From Steromphala cineraria (taxonomy: Eukaryota > Mollusca > Gastropoda > Trochida > Trochidae), in the NCBI GenBank assembly GCA_916613615.1, contig OU744720.1:66313971-66377970 (forward strand): 64,000 nt of DNA, written 5' to 3'. The notes under the pieces are model-generated. The model worked only from the letters and a program-made list of their open reading frames with translations, searched no databases and was not told the origin of the DNA. Below, piece by piece: positions 1-10,071 of this stretch. A program made the position numbers and the translations under genes. Position 1 is the stretch's first letter, and the number at the start of each line of letters is the position of its first letter.

Positions 1-943
1 AGCAGGTTTTGGCACTTTTGGTGTAATGAAATATGTTTCACTTATATATCTGTTGCTGTATATCTGTATCTATATATTCAGTAATGTATTTCTCTTTTCA
101 AAGACAAGCTCATCAATGTAAGCCGTATATTGGAATCTGTTTTTGTAGCATTCAACCCTCATTAACTATTGGTGTCAATTAGACGATACCATTTCCTCAT
201 TAGCTTATGGCGTCAATTAGACAGATTGACACGTGTATTGACAATCCACGCTGACAGGTGAGTAATACTCGAGGCATTGTTTGTCACTGGTCTCTCTTAT
301 CTAGTTATCCAATCAGATGTTAGAGGTTAACCAAGACCCAATGCAAAGTTTCTTTCCCTATATTTCTGCATATTCATTTGTACCTAACTTTTGTTGAAGT
401 AAGGCAGAGACTGCAAGGTGCTGCAACATAGTGTTATCACTATTCATTGATGGATTTATGTGCTTTAATATAGAGGATTTCATTTTCGATAAGGTTAGTT
501 TCACATGTTGTTTATGCAGCCGATCTTTTGGCATACTTTGTAATGCCGATGTCACATAATATGTATAAATGATATATGGTTGACTTGTTTTAAAAAACTA
601 AATTTTTAAGATTGTAAACTAATTCATTCTGATTCTTAATCCCTCATAGTGAGAGAGAGTTTAATCAGTAACTAGGCCACCGGCCCATCAATCCCTCATA
701 AGAGGAAATGGATTTCTAACCAATGGATACCTATTAAAATGATATGAAAAAGCATTCCACCAACCATTGATATTACTATTTCACAATATCCTGCAATGTT
801 TAGATTATTAGAGACTTTTTATTGGGAGTTATTTGAAAAAAAGGATTCTTGATTTTAGCCAGTTATCCAGATCAACACGTTTATTGCCAAGACGATGTTG
901 AAGATGAATTTCACTTTATATTGAATAGTCCACAATATTACGC
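1..943. other. AT-rich non-coding DNA, no gene seen
   Basis: No open reading frame here looks like a protein. A short direct repeat, GTGTCAATTAGAC / GCGTCAATTAGAC, lies near 172 and 210. The phrase AATCCCTCATA occurs twice, near 638 and 690. I see no splice-flanked exon, RNA gene or transposon terminus before the MITE that follows. Confidence 0.6.
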
Positions 944-1306
944 TTAAAGGGGCAGTAGCACGTTTTTAGAGGGAATATAAGGTGATGTCAGGAAAATGAA
1001 AATAAATGGTTCCAATTGAAAGGCAATGTATTCAAACCAAATGGAGCAGTAATAATTCAAATATATAATGTAAAGTTTAGCCATGTGATTCTTTTTCTTA
1101 CACAAAATGAATTAAAGGTGTTCATAAAAAAATGGCCGCAATTGGATTTTAGGTAAATCTTCATACTTTGTTCTCTGACTATGAATGATTGGCTTGTGTA
1201 ATGAGATTTTTGACACTATCACAGTAATACATTTAGCGTTAACATACAATTATCAGTGAAAATTTTTAAATATAAAATTCTCAAAAACGTGCTACTGCCC
1301 CTTTAA
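944..1306. mobile_element. piggyBac-type MITE, copy 1
   Basis: A 355-bp element (948-1302) lies between two TTAA sites at 944-947 and 1303-1306. Including the TTAA, the ends form a 24-bp perfect inverted repeat (944-967 with 1283-1306) whose core is AGGGGCAGTAGCACG. TTAA target duplication is the hallmark of piggyBac-superfamily transposons. The element is too short to encode a transposase, so it is a non-autonomous derivative. A second member of the family lies in inverted orientation at 22457-22817 and confirms the boundaries. Assignment to piggyBac rests on the TTAA sites only. Confidence 0.85.
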
Positions 1307-1820
1307 AGAACAACGTTTAATAAGCCGCATTGATATAGATATCCATCGGTATTTAAATTTCTATTATGATGATATCTATGTAAGGCTAATTTAAGTCATG
1401 AATAAATCAGTAAAAGTGTTATTTCACAACTGTTCATTCTCCCCTAGCGATACTTCAGACCTGTTTCCATACGATATTACAGAATCTGAAACATTGTTAC
1501 AAAATCATTTAGTTTATGACCTTCAAATCTAATTCGCTGTTAATGGTTTTTACTCTATCCTATCAATGTTATTACTCACTTTGACCCGCCGATAAATTCA
1601 ATTGTGTACACAGTACTACACAACTCATTTAAAAACGAGTAGGTCATTTGGGTTTATGGTGTCGTACGTTATCTATCACATTTATCTATTTATCTAACTA
1701 AAAGTTCGATTAGAAGAATTGCAGCTGGAATAAACCAAACAATATATAAATACTACATTATAAATAACACAAAAATCAAATGTATCTTGAATTTGTTTAA
1801 ATGAGCACTTCCTGACGTAA
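1307..1820. other. AT-rich non-coding DNA, no gene seen
   Basis: Nothing recognisable lies between the MITE and the repeat block. There is no reading frame of note and no inverted termini. Confidence 0.55.
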
Positions 1821-1970
1821 ACTGAGATATACTGAGATATACTGAGATATACTGAGCTATGGAAATTCAGAGTATACTGACCAGTATACGTCAGTAAATT
1901 AGGGTGGTTTCCTAATTAGTATACCTCAGTATATTAGGGTGGTTTACTGACGTATACTGGTCCAGTATAC
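1821..1970. repeat. Tandem decamers plus inverted repeat
   Basis: Four tandem copies of ACTGAGATAT (the last ACTGAGCTAT) occupy 1821-1860. They are followed by an inverted repeat of about 28 bp: 1871-1898 pairs with 1943-1970, with one extra base in the right arm. Inside the loop, TTAGGGTGGTTT is repeated directly at 1899-1910 and 1934-1945. The GTATAC and CAGTATA words recur throughout. It could be the core of a fold-back element or a protein-binding array. No target-site duplication was identified. Confidence 0.7.
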
Positions 1971-2198
1971 AAGCATTTTTCTTCACGTGACAGATTGCTA
2001 AAGGAACTCACACAAAAATATGCTAATGTAACACACGAGTAGATTGAACTTTTCATTATGCATTGACTGTCAGAAGACGGATATTTCATTTTCATTGGAG
2101 CAAAATGATAGTTTTAGTTGAAGTATATTGAAAGGAACATTTTCTAGAAATCAGTTTGAACTGGAAAAAAAATTGGAAGAAATTGAAATAAATGTATT

Positions 2199-2918
2199 CA
2201 TATCACTACGTGAGGCTGTCAAATCTGATTCGACGACAAGTGGACAGGGCTTTATGAAATGTAACCGTGTGAGTCTTAATTGTTGCAATATATATTGTTC
2301 ATAACAGCCATATCATGGGCATATGAATGTACATGTATGCTACACTAGTGTAAATATGTTTGTGTTCTTACTGTTCTACAACTATGTCTTGATGCTCTGA
2401 AATAAAACTTTAATTCATCAAACATTCTCTTATCTAAGGACAATTTTACAAACCACTTAAATGTTAATAAAGATTTATGTATAATATCTAAGGAAATTCA
2501 AGCAGAGAAGATAATGATTTAATAAAATCAAATGTCACAGTTTTTTTTAGTGAAACACTCTCCCAAAGCGCTCATCGATTCTAAAGATATATTTTACATT
2601 TATCATGAACAATACATGTAGGTACCATCAGACGCAACGTAATTCCACTTTCTTCTCGTTTGCTGACAGTAGGCAGATACATCATTTTGTAATACTAAAT
2701 TTTGCCTTGATCCTTCCCCCTATCCCATATGAAAGATATCATCATTGTGAATAGGAAGAAACTTTAGAATATGATATTGACTAGATTGTGTAGTGGGCCG
2801 TAAGGAAAACAAAATTAAAGCTCTGGTATTTGCAACATAGGTAACTGATTGACCAACATTTAATGTTTTTTGTTATATGTTATATGTGTGTTTGTCGCTT
2901 TGATAAGAGAGGATCATT
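2199..2918. other. Block present in copy A, absent from copy B
   Basis: Copy B joins AATGTATT directly to TGTTTGTGTGATAG (around 53180-53195). Copy A has about 715 bp between the same words. This is either an insertion in A or a deletion in B. No inverted termini or target duplication are obvious, and no reading frame stands out, so direction cannot be decided from two copies. Confidence 0.65.
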
Positions 2919-3000
2919 GTTTGTGTGATAGTTGATGAATTGCAAGACACCTTTAGACCAAATTGCTTTGTTTAACATTTCTATCCCCACTTAAAACTGC

Positions 3001-3387
3001 GAGAGAGTGAGTGAGTGAGTTATTGTTTAGCGCCGCTTGGGCAATATTGCAGCCATTAGCGGCGAGAAAGTTAATGAAATTGCCTTAATATGAAAATGAT
3101 TGCAAAAGCAGATAATGGAACAGTGCGAAGGCTGAAAAACATCGGCATAATATCACAAAGTTGTTAAAAGCTAATATATAGTATTAAAATTTATAACTTA
3201 TCAAAAAGCTCGATTTCCTTAAGAAAATCTAAAATACGGTGTTCAACGAAGTGATAAAAAAGTTGTGAAATGGAAATATTAGGGGAAAACGTTTCCCTGA
3301 TTTGGGCTGTGCCCAAACACTCACACAATATGTGTTTTACAGTGAGGGGACATTGACAGGGTATACACATATGGGGCTTTAAACTGC
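3001..3387 (-). mobile_element. 5'-truncated LINE with (ACTC)n tail
   Basis: Copy B has an uninterrupted site (ACTTCCAACTGCAGCTTTATAC, near 53255). Copy A has 387 bp inserted there, flanked by the 7-bp direct repeat AAACTGC at 2994-3000 and 3381-3387. Read on the minus strand, the insert holds the C-terminal coding end of a non-LTR retrotransposon. An untranslated region follows that contains a GCCGC...GCGGC stem, and the insert ends in an (ACTC)n run (plus strand GAGAGAGTGAGTGAGTGAGT). 5' truncation with a simple tail and short target duplication is typical of target-primed reverse transcription. Confidence 0.88.
3191..3376 (-). pseudogene. C-terminal remnant of LINE ORF2
   Basis: About 61 codons are open in one minus-strand frame and end in TAA at 3191-3193. 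The peptide has the pattern M-C-x2-C-x-C-P-L-T-V-K-H-I-L-C-x-C. This matches the CPLTVKHIL-type zinc-knuckle tail found at the C-terminus of several Jockey/I-like LINE ORF2 proteins. A short non-conserved tail ends in ELFDKL. The upstream endonuclease and reverse transcriptase are absent because the insertion is 5'-truncated, so this is a dead fragment. The motif match is from memory of the family. Confidence 0.75.
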
Positions 3388-4120
3388 AGCTTTATACAAA
3401 ACCATTGATTTTTAACGGATGTTGCCAAAGTTCGCCATGGGAAGATAGATTTCTTACTAAATATGACATTTTTGTGTGGTGTTTAGCGAATGAGATAGAG
3501 TGTATTACATCCATTTACTCAATCTTGCCATTTCGTCATGAATGATCCTTGCGGGAGAATAGTGAAAGTTGGGTCTCATACATTGTTCTATAGCAGACGA
3601 AACATTGTTTATTGTTTAATGAATCTACCCTAGTATGTGGCATTATAAATGACGTTCAATCAAAATGAAAGATATTATATGTAAACATCTTTTTCCAGAT
3701 GTTTGATAAATGAATGCTTTTTTTCTGAATGAAAGCAAAACATATAGTTATTAATGTTTGTTCTATATTTCCAACTCAATAATAACATATTTACATATTA
3801 GATTTCTGTTCAGTGTAAATTTGTTAAACCAATGTCAATCATAAATGACCAAGTATATCATTCAGGTGAGTTGCCATATGATGACTTTATAGATTCATAT
3901 AACGTAAATAAGAATTGTTTATGTCTAATTATTAAAAAATATAATAGATTAGATAATTACAATATCAAGTTGTTGGGGCTTCTTAGAGTAAACATTTTAA
4001 GAAATAGCTAAGACAAGGTTGCTAAAATAATTTTAAATTCATTTGAAAACTATTTCGCTTTCACTTCAAGTCATTTAAACCAAGCAAACAATGTGTCTCT
4101 TTTCCCTGGACCATTGTCTT

Positions 4121-4155
4121 TCCGTTTGAACGTGACATCAGTTATCTATCAAACA
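4121..4155. other. 35-bp block conserved in three paralogues
   Basis: The stretch TCCGTTTGAACGTGACATCA and the 15 bases after it recur at 54964-54998 (identical) and at 13896-13930 (one mismatch). The DNA around the third copy is much more diverged. Two frames are open across it, but the flanks do not agree as protein. It could be a regulatory island or chance survival. Confidence 0.5.
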
Positions 4156-6837
4156 GTGTTTTGACACTATAAGAAGTGCTTGTGATAGAACTGCTACAAC
4201 ATTATATCGATTTAAAACTCATTCTTTTTACCTTCTCAAAGCAACATTCTTTGACAGAATCCACTTGTCTGCTACAAAGACTTCTTGATAATATGCATTA
4301 AGAAAACCAACTCCAATTGCTATTGTAACACACGTACGTCATACCTTAACAAAAGCTTAACAAGAGAGTGCAATTAAAGAGAAAAGCATTTAGACTCAGG
4401 AGTGTTTTAAACCATCCTGATAAAAATTAATATGTGAGGTTTCTTGGCAAATATATGTAAATTGAAGTAAACAGTGAGGGATTGGTGTCAGAGACCACAT
4501 TTGATTCATTTAAACACCTCTTTTAAATTTCCTTTTAGAAATAAACTAGGTTAAAGTGCAGTCTACGAACATGTTATACGTGATTTGGTTCATATTTTCG
4601 ACGCATAAGGAGGAACTCGAATTGAACTTATCAATAATTGACATTTTCATGTTATATTTTCAACAGTTGTCTGTTACACAAGTTTTAATGCCTAATGAAG
4701 AGATGCCTTTGATTGACTCACTTGAACCTCATAATGTTTTTATCTTTCAATTTTATTTGATTATAATGGAAGACAATTTATCAAAAACATTTCGACAGTT
4801 AATTTAATTTTAATAGGGTCCTTTCGCTTGTCAAAACCGACTGGTCTTGTTATGACATATCTAAACAATGCATATCATTGCTTTAGAACATCTTTAAAAC
4901 ATGTCTATCTGTTGTACTTGTAGAAGTGAAACTATCCCACCTTCAGCATATCTGAATTTGAATTCACGAATCTGTGTATTTAATATTGTGACCTTCAAAG
5001 ATCTAAGACGTTGTGCCTTGTTTTAAGACTGATCCTTTAATCAAATGTTTATTTTGATATATTTTATTAGTGTCACACTTATGCTAACATTAGAAAACCA
5101 TGACTACAATATATTTTAATGTATAAATCTTAACAACAAAGTCTTCAATTGTATTCCAAAACATCATTATATGCTTTCTTTACACAATCATATCATATTA
5201 AATTTAAATGTTTAATTTTCAATGTTATTTTCGCTTATTCGGACTATTGATTCAATCTTACATTCAGAACATTAACCCAACGTCAGGTGGACGCTGTATT
5301 AATATAATTACCTCTTTGGTCTAAAGATGATTTGTTGCATGCAAATGAATATATCATCCTTCCCTCTTGAATCCAATTTGTCCTGGGGTGCGCTACTGCA
5401 TTCAGCTTTATAATAACCACCATACATAACGGACTGAATTTACCATTTACATTTATGATTAACCATCCATCATGAATGAATTATCTTGCTATCTTGAATA
5501 ATTTATATCTATTGGTAATTATTTTAAGTAATCATTCCGACCATGACCCAGGAAATAAAGACTATAAGCTATAAATCTGTTACGTGACCTTGATTCTTTC
5601 AGGCGCATCTTTTCACATGTGTTCACATCTCACATCATGATTGTGTTTAATCTGTGAACAAAATGTTTATCAGAAACAATTTTAATTGATCAATTTAACT
5701 AGAACCTTCATCTTCTTGTTATTTTTAATCATTGACCATGCACACAAAATGTCTAGCTAAACATTTACGAGTTCCTAATTTGATTATTTGATAATCGATT
5801 ACTTGATCAATTTTCGTAAATACAGCAGATTCGTAACAGGAGCAACGAAATAAAACAATGTTTCATTTTGCTTTTATGAAATTAGTACCCTTCTGTTCTT
5901 GTATGAATCAAGGCTTATGATACAGACATTTGTAAACTAGATTCCTTTACTTTTAAACTGTTACTTAACATGAGCATGTATTTGATTGGAAAATACATAA
6001 ACGATGTGATCCCATTGAACCCATGCCATGGATCCATCATGACAACATTTAAATTGATATATGCATTAAATGTAGGTCAGTCCTACGTTTCTTGATAGAT
6101 AAGTCAACATTTATTTTTTTCTAATACCTCGTGAACACTTTCCTTAAACCAAATAATTAAACACAAGTTGGTTAAAAATACAAATGAATAAAATGGTCAG
6201 ATAGAAGGGTTAATAATTTGTGTTATTGTATTACTGACCTATATTACAATAGTCCTGAAAAGAAAATACGTTTTACTAGAATAATGCAACAGGTCAAACT
6301 TGATATATAAATCAGTATTTATTTTCGTGTCATGAACCGTCACTTGATGATCAGAATGATTGAAATGCTAGTCTGTTTCTGTTTGTGAGCTTAATTGGTG
6401 GTTTGCGTATTTATTGTCCCAGGGCCATAACCCTCTCAGTCTTTTTAATGATATATTATGCTTTCTTGACTTTCAATGAGTTTTATGCGGGAAAAGATTG
6501 AAAGGTAAGCAAATGAGAAGGTCACTATAGCTAGAAGTGACAAGATTAAATTCGTCATATACCTAAGGCTAGTGTATAATGATGTAGGACAGTCAAAACT
6601 CAGAACTTGATGACCCGAGACTTAAGCAAATCGTCAAAAAATCAAGCCCGAGTGTAAGCTTGCGATTTCATGATGATTTTGTAAAAAGCAGATTGATTTA
6701 ATTATAGTATATGTTCCTATTGTAATGACATCAAACACTTGATTAAATGTAGTATGAATGCCTTGTTATACCAATTGTTCGCCATCACATGTGTGAATTA
6801 TATAATTATAGGAATTATATATAGAGAATCTCACCCA

Positions 6838-6957
6838 AGTGTCTTCTGATATCAAATATATCAACACAAGTTGATAAAAGTAACACATATCCGAGGCTTG
6901 CCAAGGATATTTTACTTTTATCAACGAGTGTTGATATATTTGATGTCAGTAGACACG
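6838..6957. repeat. Fold-back element with long hairpin (copy A)
   Basis: Arms 6846-6883 and 6912-6949 are complementary over about 38 bp (core ATATCAACAC..GTTGATAAAAGTAA) with few mismatches. Pairing extends into the loop (ATATCC/GGATAT) and outward (GTGTCTTCTG / CAGTAGACAC). It is followed by GATATTCTATTTAT and then by a cluster of TGACGTCA palindromes. The same architecture appears at 24367-24576, which suggests a non-autonomous fold-back family. The whole is duplicated at 57516-57635. Confidence 0.8.
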
Positions 6958-7072
6958 AGGACGATATTCTATTTATCATTCAAAATCATTTTTCATCACA
7001 TTAGCCAAAAAATGTACATCTTTGAACACTGCATAGCCCTAAATCTCCTAAACCAGTGATGTCAAAGCATTG

Positions 7073-7130
7073 TGACGTCATCAAGTCAATGACGTCATAG
7101 CATTGTGACCTTGTTGAGCTCATGACGTCA
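7073..7130. promoter_or_regulatory. Three CRE-like TGACGTCA palindromes
   Basis: Perfect TGACGTCA octamers (the CREB/ATF consensus) lie at 7073-7080, 7090-7097 and 7123-7130. They sit within an imprecise repeat of ATGACGTCATAGCATTGTGA. In copy B the first two are intact (57751-57758 and 57768-57775) and the third has mutated to TGACGCCA. No gene start is visible nearby, so function is inference. The sites may simply be part of the fold-back element upstream. Confidence 0.45.
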
Positions 7131-8919
7131 TAGCATTGTGATGCAATTACTGATGATGTAAATCGTTTGTGATGTCATGTATTTTTTTATTACAGGGCAT
7201 TGTTCAAAATCTATTGTCAAAGTGATATCTCCACAGTTTTGGATGATAAATTTCAATATCATCGGTTTAACAATATGAATATGTTAAGAGAAGTTATCTT
7301 GTTTTCAAATTGTTAAAATTGAATGATGATTGTGTATAGAAAATACTCATTGACATTGACGGTAATTGTTGTTTATTTCTACTTCAAGTGATTTCCCATT
7401 TGTCAGATGTATCAACTTTTAACAAACATCACAAATTAGGAACCCTCTATATGGCTGCATCAGAGCAAATCCTGAATCTAATTATGAAGACTTGACACGT
7501 ACGTCACATTAAGAATCGGAAGACGTCATGGCATTTATACCCACTGTTATAGATGTATACGATTGCTAGGCCCCGAGAGGGTCGGAGAGGGCCTCGCTAA
7601 TTAAACACTGGAAGTTAAAAATTAGAAGTTGGAGACCCCCTTTAATGAGTACAGTTAAGCTGCCTTCCAAATAAGACTATTATCACTTTGTATTTAAAGA
7701 ACAATTGACACGCTTTAATGATTGTATATCATTGAAGCATCAGTTGTTATCTTTCCGAAACCCTTTCTAAAAAAGTATAATGTATTATCTGCGCATTTAT
7801 GTAGAATGCATCTGTTTTCCAAGGCCGAAAAAGAAAGTGAATCAAATATTAAATAGTTAAATAGTGATAATAAAACACTTTGAATGACTTTGGACTTAAC
7901 GTTGTCTTGAAGCTAAAACATTTGACACACAGTTATAGATTTCCCCAAAGACACTTTAGGTTATACTTATATTGATTTCTTTTTATTCGTTTTTGTAACG
8001 TTTGTAAAGTAACATTGAAGCATTGGTACTTCGCAATAGGAAATTTTTTATCAGAACTTACACTGGTTGAGACCTGATTGAAGCAAAAGCCTTCCATTAG
8101 CAAAACTATTTATGAAAACTTAATGGAGAAGATCCATCGAATTGCTCATCAGTTGAGAATACTGTGACAAGTTAATAAAGACTTATAAAGAATTGATTTT
8201 TACCGACATTTTAACCAGATATTTACTTGAGGTGTAAATTTTGAGTGAGATTCGGTCATTTAATTTTCTATTTTAGATAAACCGAACAACAACAATGTTA
8301 TAAACGTCAAATTCATCAAAAAATCAATCGACAGAATATATATTCGTTTAAACGACTGCCTTGCCAATTCGTGTGTAAACATCTTGTGAAGGCCCTATTA
8401 AACACAAGATCCAATCATTTAGCTATGTATTAGACGTTAGAAAAAAAAGTGTAAATTTAAAATGAAATTCAATTCTAAAATGAGACCCAAGTCATTATTT
8501 TTTTGTATAAAAAGTTAGAGAAGGAAAAATAAAATATTGCCACATCTTCAAAAACTACATCCCGTGGGAATAACTAAGAGGTTCTTCGCGTGTATTCATC
8601 CTTCAGTCCACACTTAATGAGAGAAAATTGTATTTCTAGATTACCCAGATCTTCAGGGAAATGGTGTCTGAATTATCTAAATGGGTAACATTCTTTATTC
8701 ATATAAAAAAGCCATTTTAATCACACTCTTTAATGGAAAAGGTTTTAAATTGATATATTCACCAAAAAAGCTAGAGTTGAACATTTGATTTCTAGATACA
8801 TGAAACTTATTTATCTAGATTTCTTTATTTTAGTTGAACCTGACATCATTTCCTAAACGTATTTGTTGAATTTAATTGATTTACACAGAGTTTTTCAACT
8901 ATGTATTGAACGAATATTG

Positions 8920-9030
8920 GGCTTATATGTGGCATGGTGTCTGGCGTCCCTCTGTCCATCCGTCCGTAAACTTTGTGCACATTTGACTTCTTATCTAAAA
9001 GCATAAGGCCCAGAAAGCTCAAATGTAGGT
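8920..9030. repeat. Degenerate dispersed repeat (GTCCGTCCGTAAACTTT type)
   Basis: The string GGTGTCTGGCGTCCCTCTGT, then CCATCCGTCCGTAAACTTTG and CACATTTGACTTCTT, resembles a widespread invertebrate repeat. A related segment lies at about 50555-50630 (GGTGTTCGGTGTTCGTTCAT, AAACTTTTGTACATTTTCGA). Copy B of the segmental duplication carries the same fragment at about 59636-59745. Boundaries are not defined. Confidence 0.5.
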
Positions 9031-10071
9031 GCATCTGTACATCTTATACACAAATAGACAAACATAAATGTCCAAACCTGCTGTTTGTTATGTTTAAATG
9101 ACTTGCACAACACCTAGTTAATCCATAATATAATAAAATCTTAGCAATGTTGAAGCAGCCCTAAAGTTCATTCTGACAAAACAAAGTTCATCATATAATG
9201 ATAAACTGGTTCCATAGAACTATAACACACACAAAACAATGGGAAGGACGAAAATGGAAAATACACTTAAGTAACAGTTAATTTTCCAAAATGTTAAAAA
9301 AGCAGTATGTCACTAAATAGGTAAGATGAAGATGACTGGTTTGCTTATGATTGACCAGTAAATTTGACAAGCATGTAGCATTATTATATACGTATCATTA
9401 AAGAAACAAATACAATACAAATGGTGAAATGATGTATATATATTGTGGCAAATGTGGCCTCTAAGATTCTAGGCTACTGAATATGTAATATGTAATATGC
9501 ATCTTCTGTACGTGTTGCCTTTTAAAATATGATTACTGTGACATTATTACCTGGTGATGTGCATTATAAGTTTAGCAGTAACATGTTATACTCATGAAAA
9601 CCGGGTAAAGTAAACTTTTTGATACCATACACAAACTTGGCAATCATACATTTGTTTAACCTGCAGTCTGACCCAAAAAATACATTGGTATAATGCAATA
9701 GAACAATATGATAGTTCCCATACGTTCCCCAACTGTTTGAGAATAACTTCACCTGATTCCATATACAATTAAACTATAATGCTCCCCTAACATGAGCGAT
9801 CTAACATTGTTGCTTTCAACGTTATTGGATATTTGCCAAAATAACTCTTTTCTGCAATCTAATTTGGTAAAACTAAGTTTGCAAACATTGAAAAAGTAAG
9901 CATTGCGTCAGTTAAAACAAATCTGTTTGAATGGTTTTTCAGTGACAAAGGGAAACATGTCTTCCAGAACCCAAAATAATGACATTGTTAATGTGTTTGT
10001 AAACTCGGAATATGTTCTTAAATACATTTTACCCTTGAACTACAACAATATGAAAATATATATCTCAACAC

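Larger units (their letters stand above)
1989..10071. repeat. Segmental duplication, copy A
   Basis: This block is repeated in direct orientation at 52777-60787 (copy B), about 50.7 kb downstream. The match begins near GACAG..TGCT.AAGGAACTC and runs to CTCAACAC, where copy B is interrupted by an LTR retrotransposon; the true end lies beyond that insertion. Left of about 5845 the copies differ by many substitutions and indels. Right of it they are nearly identical. Three short frames at 6871, 8846 and 9564 translate identically in both copies, but this reflects recent shared ancestry and not coding selection. Copy A has two blocks lacking in B: about 2199-2918, and the LINE at 3001-3387. I see no gene in it. 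Confidence 0.93.

Noticed and set aside
4556..4807. 83-codon frame in copy A
   Set aside because: The aligned DNA in copy B (about 55370-55530) has frame-breaking changes and stops, so the frame is not maintained.
6846..6949. microRNA precursor
   Set aside because: The arms are longer and more perfectly paired than usual. The element is one of several structurally similar fold-back repeats. There is no expression evidence.
6871..7059. 62-codon frame identical in both duplication copies (also 8846-9034 and 9564-9752)
   Set aside because: The DNA around it is equally identical, so conservation reflects recent ancestry. The first overlaps a fold-back hairpin and the second a dispersed repeat.
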